DNA of 64,000 nucleotides from Orientallactaga sibirica (lineage: Eukaryota > Chordata > Mammalia > Rodentia > Dipodidae), in assembly GCA_036365145.1 (NCBI GenBank), contig JAEOAD010000888.1:620001-684000 (forward strand), written 5' to 3'. The notes beneath the pieces were generated by a model. It was given only the letters and a program-made list of their open reading frames with translations. It made no database searches and had not been told where the DNA came from. Shown here in pieces: positions 32,372 through 43,964 of this stretch. Every line of letters starts with the position of its first letter. Positions within the stretch are counted from its first letter, which is position 1. The position numbers and the translations under genes are program-made.

Positions 32372-32583
32372 AAATATTTTATTTATATGCAGAGAGACGG
32401 GGGGAAGGAGAGAGAGAGAAAAAGAGAAAGAAAAATATGAATGGGTGCTCCAGGGCCTCCAACCACTGCAAAAGTACTCCAGATGCATGTGCTACTTTGT
32501 GCATCTAGTTTTACGTGGGTACTGGGAAATTGAACCTGGGTTGTTAGGTTTTGCAGAAAAATGCCTTAACTGCTGAGCCATCC
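32372..32583 (-). mobile_element. tRNA-derived SINE
   Basis: Reverse element, '(ATTT)n ... gagacgggg' to 'ctgctgagccatcc'. It adjoins the B1 tail. Confidence 0.9.
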
Positions 32584-32904
32584 TTTTCTTGAAGGAGCCC
32601 TACTGTTTTGGTGGCAAATGGTACTCTGAGACTACAAACCCAGGCATTAGGAGGATGCATAGTTTTAAAGATAAGTCAGATTCTAATTAGTAGTCTAGTT
32701 GTGGGTTTCAGGGGTTTTATTCAACTCCATTGGTTTGACTTCTGTGTTGGCTTTCTCCTATGTGGGAAATCCTGTTTGTCACAACACTGTAGATTTACCT
32801 GCTTTATCCCACTGCCTATTAGTAAGTCTCAGAATACCAACCTCACCGCTTTTGCCAACAAATGTGTATTTGAAAATGTTTTCAGATTATTGGATATCTT
32901 TTTA

Positions 32905-33346
32905 ATTTTTTTAACTTTCTGTTGACAACATACATAAACACTATGTATCCTCATCATAATCCCTTCCCACCACCTTCCTTTGTCCCACCCTCACCTCTCC
33001 TTCACTGAACTGCTGCTTTCTAACTAGTCCCTCTTTTGTTTTGATGCCATCTCCCCCCTCATGTTATGTAGGTCTTGTGTATGTAGTGTCAGCCACTATG
33101 AGGTCATGAATGCAATGGCCACTTTGTGTCTGGAAGATAGTGTTGTAAGCACTTTCTTCCTTTGGCTCTTGTATTCTTTCCACCACCTCTTCTGCAATGG
33201 TTCCTGAGCCTTGGAAGGTGTGATAGAGATGTCTCACTAGTGCTGAATACACCACTGTCATGTCTGAACACTTTGATGAGTTTTGAGTCTCCCCAGTAGT
33301 CATTGCCATCTGAAAAGAGAAGCTTCTTTAACCAAAAGTGAGAGTA
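32905..33346 (-). mobile_element. L1 3' UTR, distal part (outer element)
   Basis: Reverse-oriented L1 3' end: a T-rich left edge, 'gttgacaacatacataaac', 'catcataatcccttcccacc', 'tcctgagccttggaaggtgtg'. It is broken at 33346 by a forward L1 and resumes at 35104. Confidence 0.85.
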
Positions 33347-35103
33347 TTACTCCTATCAGAATGGCTATTATCAAGAAAACAAATGACAATAAATGCTGGC
33401 GAGGATGTGGAAAAAGGGGAACCCTTCTACACTGTTGGTGGGAATGTAATCTGGTATGCCATTGTGGAAATCAGTGTGGAGGTTCCTGAGACAGCTAAAA
33501 ATAGATTTACCATATGATCCAGCTATAGTACTCCTAGGCATATATCTTAAGGACTCTTCTCACTACCTTAGAGATACTTGCTCAACCATGTTTATTGCTG
33601 CTCTGTTCACAATAGCTAGGAGATGGAACCAGCCTAGATATCCCTCAACTGATGAGTGGATAATGAAGATGTGGTACATTTATACAATGGAGTTCTACTC
33701 AGCGGCAAAGAAAAATGAAATTATGGAATTTGCAGGGAAATGGGTGGATCTAGAAAGGATTATATTTAGTGAGGTAACCCAAGCCCAGAAAGCCAAATGC
33801 CACATGTTCTCTCTCCCATGTGGATCCTAGCTACAAATGTTTGGACTTGTATGAGTTGGAATAAAACTCAATAGTAGAGGCCAGTAAGCTAGAAAGGGGC
33901 TATAAGGAAGGAAGGAGACAGGAGGACTTAGTAGGATGGTATTGTATATATGTAAGTAGATGAACAGATTACTACGGTTGGAATGGCCTAAGTGAGGTCA
34001 GGGGAAGAGATTGAGTAAGGGAAGGGTAGGAGGAGGGTTAATCAAAATTTAAGAGGGTATGAATAAGTCATATGGAAACCTACTCTTTTGGACAGTGACA
34101 CATCCAGAAGCCATAGCTTATTCCTAGAAAATTTTCAGTGCCAGGGATGGGATACCGTCCAGTGGGTTGCTGGCTAGGGAGGTCCCTGATGCCCCCCAGA
34201 ACAGTACAGGCCATTGCCAAGGCTCTTGGTTTCCCACCAGGGATAGATTGTCAGACCCTATTGCTGAAGACTCCATATACTTGGGCTGCAAGGTCACTGA
34301 GACATCATGCTGGAGCTGAGCTGAAAACCTCTTCCATGTAGATCAGCTGACAGAAAGCTGGAAAAAGCTCCATGGGAGACAGAGAAGTGATCAGTGGAGA
34401 TAAACAACAGTGGACACTGCAAGCCTTAAGTTTGGTCAGCCAGGCCAAATGACCCAATGGGTGAATAGTGGTATGTCTGTTATGGGGGAACCAACCTCTC
34501 TCTAATTGGGCTGGAGGCCTACTCCATGGGAGGGAATACATGCCTGATACTGAACACCTGTGATGGGGGAAGTCATGAGCCCTAAGGGTGTAACGCCTGC
34601 TGGTGTCTGCCTAAATGCATACATTATGCTCACCAAACTGGCCAGTAAGCACTTCTCTTAATGTTCATATCCATATATTAATGCTACTCTCACTTTTGGT
34701 TAGAGAAGCTTCTGTTTTCAGATGGTGATGATCTCTGATAATGCTGAGAAGAAGGGACAGAGGAGTGCTCAGCATTGAAACATCTCTAACACACCTTCCA
34801 AGGCTCAGGGTCCATTATGGAAGAGGTGGTGGAAAGAATGTAAGAGCCAAAGGAAGGGTAGGACTCCTTACAATATGCTCCTCCAGACATAAAATAGCCT
34901 GGATATCCATGACCTCACAGTATCTGGCACTACCTACACAAGGCCATCATAATAGGAGGAAAAGATGATGACATCAAAATAAAAGAGAGACTGATGGAGA
35001 GAGGGAGGAGATATGGTGGAGTTGTGAAGGGGAAAGTAAGGGGTGGGAGGAAATTACTATAGTTTATTATCTATAATTATGGAAGTTATCATAATAAAAA
35101 ATT
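33347..35103 (+). mobile_element. 5'-truncated L1 inserted in opposite orientation
   Basis: Flanked by AAAGTGAGAGTA (33335-33346) and AAAGCGAGAGTA (35104-35115), one mismatch in 12. It contains the ORF2 C-terminus, then a 3' UTR of about 1.27 kb ending AATAAAAAATT. The 3' UTR is the same family as the element it interrupts. Confidence 0.88.
33350..33830 (+). pseudogene. L1 ORF2 C-terminal region, frameshifted
   Basis: The translation shows the C-terminal L1 ORF2 pattern: [14 protein letters not shown], then in another frame [40 protein letters not shown]. The change of frame lies between about 33450 and 33460 and looks like a single-base loss. The frame closes at TAG, 33828-33830. Endonuclease and reverse-transcriptase domains are absent through 5' truncation, so the element is dead. 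Confidence 0.85.
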
Positions 35104-35480
35104 AAAGCGAGAGTAGTATTAATATATGTGCATAAGCATAAATATTTAGAAAGCAATTTGGTGGGTATAATACATCCTTTTTGCCAAACAGCAGTAGTAG
35201 CCTCCCACCCCAGGTCTTAGGAACCTTTCCAGCCATAAGCTTTTGATTAGGTTTTAAGAACCAGGCACAAATTCCCTCCCATGGAGCTGGCATCAAATCC
35301 AGAGAACAGTTGGTTTCTCCCATGACAAACATGCCTTCATTATGCCAGTTGGCACATTTTGCCTGGCTGACTAGCTGTGTAGCTTGTAGGGTCCACTACT
35401 GGTTAAGACCATTGGTGACTTTTCTCCCCCATAAGGTTACATAGCTCTTTTCTACACCATGACAGCTAGTCTTCCTAACA
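35104..35480 (-). mobile_element. L1 3' UTR, proximal part (outer element, continued)
   Basis: Aligns in reverse with 39085-39440: 'ttttgattaggttttaagaacc', 'gcagttggtttctccc...gac', 'agggtccactactggttaaga'. Continuation of the L1 at 32905-33346. Confidence 0.82.
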
Positions 35481-35734
35481 GGACTATAGAATTCACTGTG
35501 TTTTAAAGTCACTTGAAGTAATCCCAGTGTGGGTTTGCAATCAACTGGTTATAGAGTTAAACCATTTGGGTTTGTTTTATTTATTTATGTTCACTTATTT
35601 ATTTTCTTACAAGCAAAGAGAGAAAGAGAGACAGAGAGAAAGGGCCTACCAGGGCCTCTAGCCACTGCGAACAAACTCCAAAAGCATGGGCCACTCTGTG
35701 CTTCTGGCTTTATTATTATTATTATTATTATTAT

Positions 35735-35878
35735 TGGTTTTTCGAGGTAGGGTCTCACTGTAGCTCAAGCTGACCTGGAATTCACTGTGTAGTCTCAGGG
35801 TGGCCTCGAACTCATGGCGATCCTCCTACCTCTGCCTCCTGAGTGCTGGGATTAAAGGCGTGCACCACCATGCCTGGC
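35735..35878 (-). mobile_element. B1 SINE nested in SINE
   Basis: Full reverse B1 between TGGCTTTAT-like words. Confidence 0.92.
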
Positions 35879-35887
35879 TTTGTTTTT

Positions 35888-36021
35888 GGTTTTTTTTGAG
35901 GTAGGGTCTCACTCTGGCCCAGGCTGACCTGGAATTCAGTATGGAGTCTCAGGGTGGCCTTGAACTCATGACGATCCTCCTATCTCTACCTCCTGAATGC
36001 TGGGATTAAAGGTGTGTGCTT
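35888..36021 (-). mobile_element. B1 SINE nested in SINE (5' end shortened)
   Basis: Reverse B1 that stops at 'attaaaggtgtgtgc', missing the last bases of the B1 5' end. Confidence 0.9.
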
Positions 36022-36185
36022 GGCTTTATGTTTATATTGGAGACTCGAACCTGGGTCATTATGCTTTGCAGGCAAGCACCTTAAGTACTGATCCTTCTCC
36101 CCAGCCCTGGTTTGTTTTTTGTTTGTTTGTCTTGTGCTTGTGCTTTTGCTTTTGAGGGATTGCTGTTTAAAATTTAACTTTGTTA

Positions 36186-36341
36186 GCCGGGTGTGGTGGC
36201 ACATGCCTTTAATCCCAGCACTCAGGAGGCAGAGGTAGGAAGATCACCATGAGTTCAAGGCCACCCTGAGACTACATAGTGATTTTCAGGTCAGCCTGAG
36301 CTAGAGTGAGACCCTACCTCGAAAAACCAGAAAAAAAAAAA
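36186..36341 (+). mobile_element. B1 SINE
   Basis: Near-consensus forward B1 'gccgggtgtggtggcacatg'. The word 'aaatttaactttgtt' before it (36171) and 'aattaactttgttgc' after it mark the duplication. Confidence 0.93.
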
Positions 36342-36490
36342 TTAACTTTGTTGCATAAATAATGTGAAAAGTAGAAGAGATGGCCTCAAATTAATCCTGT
36401 GTGATCTGCTCAAAAGTTTAGCATGGTCTCTGATCCTTACCTTGTCTTTTCTTTCTGAGTTCATGTTTCATTATTTCCTTGTTCAAATAT

Positions 36491-36492
<2 letters not shown>

Positions 36493-36541
<49 letters not shown>

Positions 36542-36542
36542 C
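36493..36542. repeat. (GT)n(GA)n microsatellite
   Basis: GT run 36493-36520 directly followed by a GA run to 36542. Confidence 0.95.
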
Positions 36543-36544
36543 GT

Positions 36545-37309
36545 GTGTATGTGAATGAGTGTATGTGTGTATTCATTCTTGTTCTCTCATTTGGGTAATG
36601 GTAGCACACAGTCTGTTTTTCTTCATTTTTCTAACACACGAATGCTTACTATATGCCCTGTACAATGGGTTATTTTATTTATTACTTACAGTATTATTAT
36701 CTGTTTATAGATTATGAAAAGGGCATTTCTGTACAGACTTTTAATTCCATTATTCTCTTTCTGCCCTGTAGTAACTAGTCCTGCCTTTTGTGTGCATGCT
36801 CATGGGTGTGTGAATGATCAGGAAACTGACTTCTTTTTCTGCTTTACTTTCAGTAGTGATGGGCAGAGAAAGGCTGGAAACCATAGGGCAAGGAAATTCA
36901 GTCCTTGTTTGGAGGCCTTACCAGATTTGCTCTCAGTAGTTACAAACATAGATTAAGTTCACCTTTCTTTAGTCTTACCCTAAGAGTCCTCATTTAACAG
37001 TGCAGTCACAACTTGGTGGTTAGCCTTTATTTCATGGACGTTATAATAGTAAACTTGGGCAATGAAAGAAAAGATAAACTCCCTTAATAGCAATCACTCA
37101 TGGAAAATATCTACAAGTATATGATTTTGGAATTTTAATATTAATGGAAAGAAAGGAAAGAAGAGAGTGGCTTCATTTTCCTCTGGGCAGAAAGAGGGAG
37201 GTTGGCCACTCTTATCTTTCCTGCAACAGGAAGAGTTGGTTACCCTTCTTCCATTGTGATGTCCAGGAAGCTGATTAGGGTGTTGCAGCTGTGACTCCTT
37301 CCTGGATCT
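36545..37309. other. Intron 1 stretch, nothing recognised
   Basis: No SINE; no coding signal that I can support. Confidence 0.4.
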
Positions 37310-37471
37310 TTTTTTTTTTTTTTTTTTTTTTGAGGTAGGGTCTCGCTCTAGCCCAGGCTGACTTGGACTTCACTATGTAGTTTCATTCTGGCCTTGAAGT
37401 CATGGTGATCCTCTTACCTCAGCCTCCTGGAGTACTGGGTCTAAAGGTGTGTGCCACCATTCCCTGCCTTT
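37310..37471 (-). mobile_element. B1 SINE
   Basis: Reverse B1 behind a 22-T run. 'cttcctggatctt' occurs on both sides (37299 and 37478), a 13-bp duplication. Confidence 0.93.
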
Positions 37472-37489
37472 TCTCCTTCCTGGATCTTT

Positions 37490-38163
37490 GAGGCTGTCAG
37501 CATTACAGGACTATGCTGAGATGAATGAGGGCAGGGGTAGTCAGAGTTGGGGCTGCTCCTTTCTTTTGGGAAGTCCGTGAACCCCATATATCTGACTGGC
37601 TGGAATCCTGGTGTGCTGCATGCAGTCTTGACGAAGTCATGGAACCTCTGCAACCTTAGTTTTCCTTTCATCACCATGTAACTGTACTACTACCCTTATA
37701 GACTGTAATATTTAACAACCATTTGCTGCTTTACACTGGGAAATGTTTTAGCAGGGAAAACCAGCTATGAAACAGCAAGTCAGACATTGGAAAGGGACCT
37801 TGGTAGGACCAAGACAGGGATCCTACAAAAGGCTGAAGAGAGAAGTATGCTTCACCTCAAAATCTCCTTAGGCTGGACTCAACCATGATTGTGTGTGGGC
37901 TTACCCTCCATGTACATGCCTGGGATTTCAGACCTAGAGTCTCAGACTGTATTTTAAGGGATGATGTCTTCATTTCCAGTCTATACCCGGGAGAATATTT
38001 ATCAGTGATATGTCCTTCCTGTACTGCTGTATTGTTATTGTATGCTCTTAAGGAACAGCATCTCATTCATCTGGCCTTTGCATGTCTTTCACATAAGCTG
38101 CTTTTCAGGCACTTAGTTGAAAGTCAACTGTCCTTATGATTTGTAACTTTTTTTGAAGCCTTT
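37490..38163. other. Intron 1 stretch, nothing recognised
   Basis: No repeat or exon that I can support. Confidence 0.4.
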
Positions 38164-38402
38164 AAAATATTTTTATTTATTTATTTATAAGAAGAGAGAG
38201 AGAAGAAAAAGAGGAGGAGGAGAAGGTGGTGGCCAGGAATGAATGAATAAATATAGGTGCACCAGGGCCTCTAGTCATTGCAAATGAACTCCAGATGCAT
38301 GTGCCTCTGTGCATCTGGCTTTACATGGGTATTGGAGAATTGAACCCAGGTTGCTATGCTTTACAAGCAAATGCCTTAACCTCTCAGCCATCTCTCCAGC
38401 CC
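38164..38402 (-). mobile_element. tRNA-derived SINE at edge of L1
   Basis: Reverse element with a long purine-rich stretch (38190-38230), ending 'cagccatctctccagccc'. Confidence 0.9.
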
Positions 38403-39720
38403 TTCTTATTGACAATCATATATGTACATAATGTATTTTGATCATAATTCCCTCCTATTATTTTCTTTTGTCCTCTGTCCCCTACCCCTTACATTGAACC
38501 ATTTCTTCTTTCCTACTATTCCCTCTTCTGTTTTTTTTTTTTAATATTTTTATTTATTTATTTGCAGCAGAGAAATACAGACACTGAGAGAGACAGGGAA
38601 AGAGAATAGATGTACCAGGGCCTCCAGCCACTGCAAACAAATTTCAGAAGAATGCGCTGCTCTGTGCATCTGGCTTTCGTGGGTCCTGGGGAATTGAACT
38701 CAGGTTGTTAGGCTTGGCAGACAAGCTCCTTAACTGCTGATCCATCTCTCCATGCCCCGCCTCTTCTATTTTGATGCCTCTCCCTCCACTCTGTCATCCA
38801 TGATGACATGTTGATGGGTCTAGTGTTGTGCAAGTAATGACAGCTGTTGTGAGGTCATGAAAGCAACACTCACTTGGTGTCTGGAAGTCAGTGTTTTATA
38901 GAACTCCTCCCCATTCTGTGCCTCTTACATTCTTTCTGCCACCTCTTCTGTAATGTTCCCTGAGCCTTGGTGTGTGTGATAGAAAGGACTCATTTAATGC
39001 TGGGCACTTTAACTGTCACTTCTCAGCACTTTGAGTTTTGAGTCTCCCTAGTAGTCAAAAAGATGCTTCTCTGAGCAAAAATGAGAGCAGCACTAATCTA
39101 TGGGTATAAATATAAGTACTTAGAGGGCAGTTTGATTGGCACAACATATCCATTTAGCCAAAAAAAAAAACAATAGTAATTTCCCTCCAGGGCTTATGAC
39201 CTTCTAAGTCACAGGCTTTTAACTAGTTTTCCAGCACCAGCATGAATTCCCTCCTGAGGAGCGGACCTCAAATCCAATCTGAGAGCAGTTGGTTACCCCC
39301 ATAACAGTCATACTACTGTTGCATCCGTAGGTACATCTTACTTGGTTGGCCATTTGGGTAGCTCACAGGGTCCACTGCTGGTTAAGACTGTTGATGACTT
39401 TTATCCCCCAGTATCCTGCGCAGCACTTTCTAGGACTATGGCAGTTAACCAGCAGGGAGAAGGCTTCTAGCTCAATGCCAGCTTGATTTTTCAGTGTTCT
39501 ACAATGAATGGATGCTTATGGTGTCTTCAGCAGTAGTGTATTACCATCTAACTCTGGTGGAGAACCAAGAGCATTGGCAATAGCCCTGTATTTTTTGGAG
39601 GCCTCATGGGCTTCTCTGACCAACAACTCACCGGCACTGAGATTTTCCTGTGACAACCTGTGGCTTCTGGGCATAACTTTTTTTTTAAATAGCTGGATCA
39701 CACTCTGTGCACTTTTCTAA
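38403..39720 (-). mobile_element. L1 3' UTR, 5'-truncated
   Basis: Reverse L1 3' UTR of the same family as at 33000-35500 ('attgacaatcatat', 'gatcataattccctcc', 'tgttccctgagccttgg', 'gtccactgctggttaagac', 'ccaagagcattggcaatagcc'). The right-hand limit is approximate. One SINE is nested in it. Confidence 0.82.
38530..38757 (-). mobile_element. tRNA-derived SINE nested in L1
   Basis: Reverse element between CCTCTTCTGTTTT (38521) and CCTCTTCTATTTT (38759). Confidence 0.92.
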
Positions 39721-40084
39721 GTCATACTTAGGGCTTTCCTTGATTTGGGTCTCCCATATAAGCATCAGCTAGCTGTTGAGCCCCTCTTCTGCAATATGGA
39801 ACGGTCTTAGGGGCCCGTTGGATTACCTGGTATCAAGTTAAGTGAAGGGCTCTAGATTGCCACTTGCATTCTTGCTCTACTTGGTGATATTCCCTCTCAC
39901 GCTTTGCTCAGTGTCCTTCATGCCAAGTGTTCTCTTGTTTTAGCTTGCCTCTGGGAGCCTCTTTCTAATCTGCTTTTAGTTAAGTAAGTAGAGAAGTAGA
40001 ATCTGCTGGAAATCAATGGAGGCAGAGTCTAAGTTTAGTGGTTTTCCTTTTTTGAAGGTAACAGTTTTCTTTTAAACTCTTTTA

Positions 40085-40291
40085 AAAAAGATTTTTATTT
40101 ATTTATTTATTAGAGACAGAGAGAGGGAGATAGAGAGTGAGAATGGGCGTGCCAGGGCCTCTAGCCACTGCACATGAACCCCAGATGCATGCACCACCAT
40201 GTGCATCTGGCTTACATGGGACCTGGAGAATCGAATCTGGTTTCTTAGGTTTTATAGGCATGTGCCTTAACCGCTAACATCTTTCCAGCCC
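40085..40291 (-). mobile_element. tRNA-derived SINE
   Basis: Reverse element. The word TTTTAAACTCTT flanks it (40070 and 40296), a 12-bp duplication. Confidence 0.92.
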
Positions 40292-40516
40292 CCCCTTTTA
40301 AACTCTTAAATAAAGGATGATGTACAGCTAGATGAATTGTGCTAAAGTGATCTTTTGTTACTCAGGGGGAAATAAAAAGTCTTCAGCACTCTAGATGCCT
40401 CTCCACTTTCCTCTGTAGCTTTATCCCCAAAGACTATGTCTCCTGGCATAGAGCACAATGATCGGTTTGGTTAGCTTAAGCTTTAATATGAAGTAGATAG
40501 TAAGCATACATTCTGT

Positions 40517-41220
40517 TAAAAAGCAGTTTTATTGAGATGCAATGTGCATATTAGGCTATTCATTTATTTAAGGTATATAGTTCAAGTAGTTTGAATGTTC
40601 ACAGGACTGCAGTCACCACAGTTAATTTTAGAACACTTTCATTGTTCCTTTAAAGACACCTTTACTCATTGACAGTCACTATTTCCCAGCCTTCCGGCCA
40701 CGGGTCTCCAGATATACCTTGTCTGGAGGTTGCATGTAAACCACCCCCTAGCATGTGGCCTTTGCTTTTGGCTTCCTTCACTTTGCCTGCTGCCTGTAAG
40801 GTTTGTCATGTTGGTGCATGCATCATACTTCATTCCTTTCACAGCAAAAAATTCCATCACACATATTCCATCTTTTGTTTTTTTGGTGACAGTATGTGAC
40901 CAAGGCCAGACTGGAACTCACTAGCTATCCCAGGCTGGCCTGGAACTTGTAATCCTCCTGCCTCAGCCTCACAAATGCTGGGATTATAGGTGTGTGCCTG
41001 TATTCCATATTGTGCTTATCTGTTGAGAGACCTTTGGGTTGTTTCCATTTGGGACCGTTACGAATAGTATGCTATGAAATTTGTGTTCGACCTTTGAGTG
41101 AATGTATGTTCTCGTTTCTGCTGGGTGTAAGTCAGGAGTGGAATTGCTGGGTTGTATGGTAACTATGTTAATTGTTTGAAAAATGTTGGACTCTACCAAC
41201 ATGGTTACACCATACTTGAG
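40517..41220 (-). mobile_element. Ancient L1M-like 3' region
   Basis: 'ttattgagatgcaatgtgca', 'ctttgggttgtttccatttg', 'ggagtggaattgctgggttgtatggt' and 'caacatggttacacca' follow the 3' region of old mammalian L1M elements in reverse. One old B1 is inserted. Confidence 0.75.
40875..41001 (-). mobile_element. Old B1 in L1M
   Basis: Diverged reverse B1 flanked by TATTCCAT (40863 and 40999). Confidence 0.75.
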
Positions 41221-41605
41221 ATCAAGCCATTTATGTTTGTGTGTCCATGTGTAGTTTATATTGTGATTTCTATTTTATATAGTATTTTGAGTGATTACCT
41301 CATAAAAAATTCTTCTAAGAATTTCATGAGCATACTATTATGGATTTTGGCACATTTAAGTAGTTTTTGGTTGTGGTGAACTTCTCTGTCTCTCTTTACA
41401 TGTAAATCTTCTTCAGGCTAAATAGTAGTGGAATGTCTGTCAATAGTTATCTCAAGTGATACTATTATTTTACAAATTTGACTACTAGCAGTGGGAAAAA
41501 ATATCTGTTGAAATAAAAAAGAAATCTTTTGTTTTGCTAAGTAAAAAAATCTTTATTGATTTAATTTATATTTCTCTTGTTAGTAGTGAGGTAGGCAGCT
41601 TGATT

Positions 41606-41685
41606 TTTGCAGTGCTAGGGATCAAACCCAAGTCCTCACACACATTAGGCAAACATCCTACTACTGTGCTACACCACACCCCAGC
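41606..41685 (-). mobile_element. ID-like SINE fragment
   Basis: 'gtgctagggatcaaacccaag' ... 'tactgtgctacaccacacccc' is a reverse ID-type element. Confidence 0.7.
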
Positions 41686-42134
41686 TTGATCTGCTCTATA
41701 AAGTGGGAGAAAGCCTGCATGCTGGTCACATTTTGGCATTAGGGAATACTCTCTTCTGATTTCACAGACTTCTCTGTGCTAAGTATAAAATACTTCTATT
41801 TAACATCTTTGTACTACAGGGAGATGACTAAGGCCTGAACTGATTAGAATTGGTCAAGATTGGGCCAGGCTAGGTATAGGCAGAAAGATTCTTAATTGTG
41901 TGTACTTTGTTAGACAAACAAACAAACAAACAAACAAAACTGGAGGCTTCACATCTGAGCTGTTCTTTATGAAGTTACATTGTTGTGGTAAGGTTGAAAG
42001 AACAGAGACTAATTGGGCTGGAAACCTTGCCCCTCTGTGGTAGAAAAGTTAGCCTGGCTTGACTGTCAGGCATGCATGGTGTTGGTGTGGAGAGAGATGT
42101 GCAACCCATGATTTGAAACCATCTTTAGCCAGTT

Positions 42135-42275
42135 AAGATTTACTGGGCTTGAGCTGGGCGTGGTGGCGCACGCCTTTAATCCCAAGCACTTGGGAGGCAG
42201 AGGTAGGAGGATCGCCGAGAGAGTTCGAGGCCACCCTGAGAGCCTAGACTAGCGTGAAACCCTACCTCGCAAAAC

Positions 42276-42327
<52 letters not shown>

Positions 42328-42338
42328 TTTACTGGGCT
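42135..42338 (+). mobile_element. Young B1 SINE, long A-tail, 15-bp duplication
   Basis: AAGATTTACTGGGCT is repeated exactly at 42135-42149 and 42324-42338. The B1 body is near-consensus and the A-tail, about 48 bases, is the longest in the window. Confidence 0.95.
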
Positions 42339-42508
42339 CACCTGGGCTTATGAAACGTGGGTTAAGTGAAACTTGCTGGATGTGCTTAGGTATAAGATCT
42401 TTTGGTTATTAATAGATGTTTTGGTTATGAAAATGCAGTAGCAAAATAGTGATTCAAAACAAGGGTATTTCTGGAATAGTTCGGATATCCTTAAAAAGTT
42501 AGCCTCGG

Positions 42509-42726
42509 GCTGGAGAAATGGCTTAGCGGTTAAGGCGTTTGCCTGCGAAGCCAAAGGATCCCGGTTTGATTCTCCAGGACCCACGTAAGCCACATGCACA
42601 AGGGGACGCATGCATCTGGAGTTCATTTGCAGTGGCTAGATGCCCTGGCATGCCCTTTCTCTCTCTCTCTGCCTCTCTTCTATCTCTCTCTCTCTCTGCT
42701 TGCAAATAAATAAATAAACATTAAAA
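42509..42726 (+). mobile_element. tRNA-derived SINE
   Basis: Full-length forward element close to consensus, with CT-rich region and AAAT tail. Confidence 0.93.
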
Positions 42727-42729
42727 AAA

Positions 42730-43490
42730 GCCTCAAATATTTTATATTGGTTATCAAATATAAACATATTTAAAAATCAAGAGGATATAATATATAGTCT
42801 CTCTGTCTTTCTCAGAAATACGGTCTGTCCCCTATTAACTGCTGGTTCTCTATTCATGCAGTGGGAAGAAAATTGCATCTCTGCTGAACATGCATGAGCA
42901 TTTTCCCTTGCCATTGTTCTGTAGGCAATACAGCAGAATACTGTTTACATAGGTCTTATATTATATGAGGTGTAGGGTAATTTGTACAGGAGGGTATGCA
43001 TGGATTAAATGTGCATCAGCAGCTTTGGTATCCACAGACCCTGGCAGTAGTCTCCAGAAGGAGACTGATGGGTAGTTCCAAGACTTCACATCTTTCCTTG
43101 TCCCAGCTCCCAAGATGAAGGTCTCTTCTACCCCAAAGAGAAGTGCCATTCAGTCAGAAGCACTGATTGTCTCCAGTGCTCCTCCATCTGCCTCCTTCCA
43201 CCTCCTTCCACTGATCTAGAAGTAGAAGCTGATGTGTTTTTCTCTTCTTAGGGCTCAGTTTTCACTTCTCACTCTTGGTAAGCCCTGGGTGCCCACAAAG
43301 GCTCCTGGTGGGCAGACAGCACCATTCTTTTCCTCCTTCCTTCCTTCATGTTACACTGGTGCTGGCAGCTGCCACTTTTTTTTTTTCCTCATGGATAAGG
43401 TCCAAAGGTTGGTTTAGGCTTTGAGTTTAGATTAATAGAGTGCAGTAAACTTGGGGTGGGATAAGGCTTTGTAGGCCTGTTAGGTTTTTC
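42730..43490. other. Intron 1 stretch, nothing recognised
   Basis: No repeat or exon-like signal that I can support. Confidence 0.4.
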
Positions 43491-43499
43491 TCTTTTAAA

Positions 43500-43517
43500 A
43501 CAGCTTTATTGAGATGT

Positions 43518-43597
<80 letters not shown>

Positions 43598-43749
43598 AAT
43601 TTGTTTGTTTTTTTGAGGTAGAGTCTCCCGCTAGTCCAGGCTGACCTGGAATTCACTAGGTAGTCTCAGGGTGGCCTCGAACTCATGGCAATACTCCTAT
43701 CTCTGTCTCCCAAGTGCTGGGATTAAAGGTGTGTGCCACCATGCCTGGC
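43500..43749 (-). mobile_element. (TA)n/(TATATG)n plus B1 in an L1M remnant
   Basis: 'cagctttattgagatgttga' is an L1M 3' end. A TA run (43519-43560) and TATATG units (43561-43597) precede a reverse B1 (43607-43749). Confidence 0.85.
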
Positions 43750-43766
43750 GAGATGCTGATATATTT

Positions 43767-43964
43767 TTTAAAAATTATTTATTTATTTGAGGGAGGGGAA
43801 GAGAGGGAGTGAATGGGTGTGCCATGGCCTCTAGTCACTGAAGACACATTCCAGATGCATGTGCCACCTTGTGCATCTGGATTTATGTGGATACTGGGGA
43901 ATTGAACCTGGGTCCTTAGGCTTTGCAGGCAAGTGACTTAACTGCTAAGCCATCTCTCCAGCCT
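43767..43964 (-). mobile_element. tRNA-derived SINE
   Basis: Reverse element between GAGATGCTGATATATTTT (43750) and AAGATGTTGATATTTT (43965). Confidence 0.9.

Larger units (their letters stand above)
35572..36106 (-). mobile_element. tRNA-derived SINE split by two B1s
   Basis: The SINE starts at 35572 and breaks off at 'cttctggcttta' (35712), then resumes at 'cttggctttatgtt' (36019) and ends 'ctccccagccc'. An (ATT)n run (35712-35735) lies at the first break. Confidence 0.9.

Noticed and set aside
36714..36956. 80-codon ORF in intron 1
   Set aside because: No homology, no splice signals and no repeat context to support it. Its length is expected by chance.
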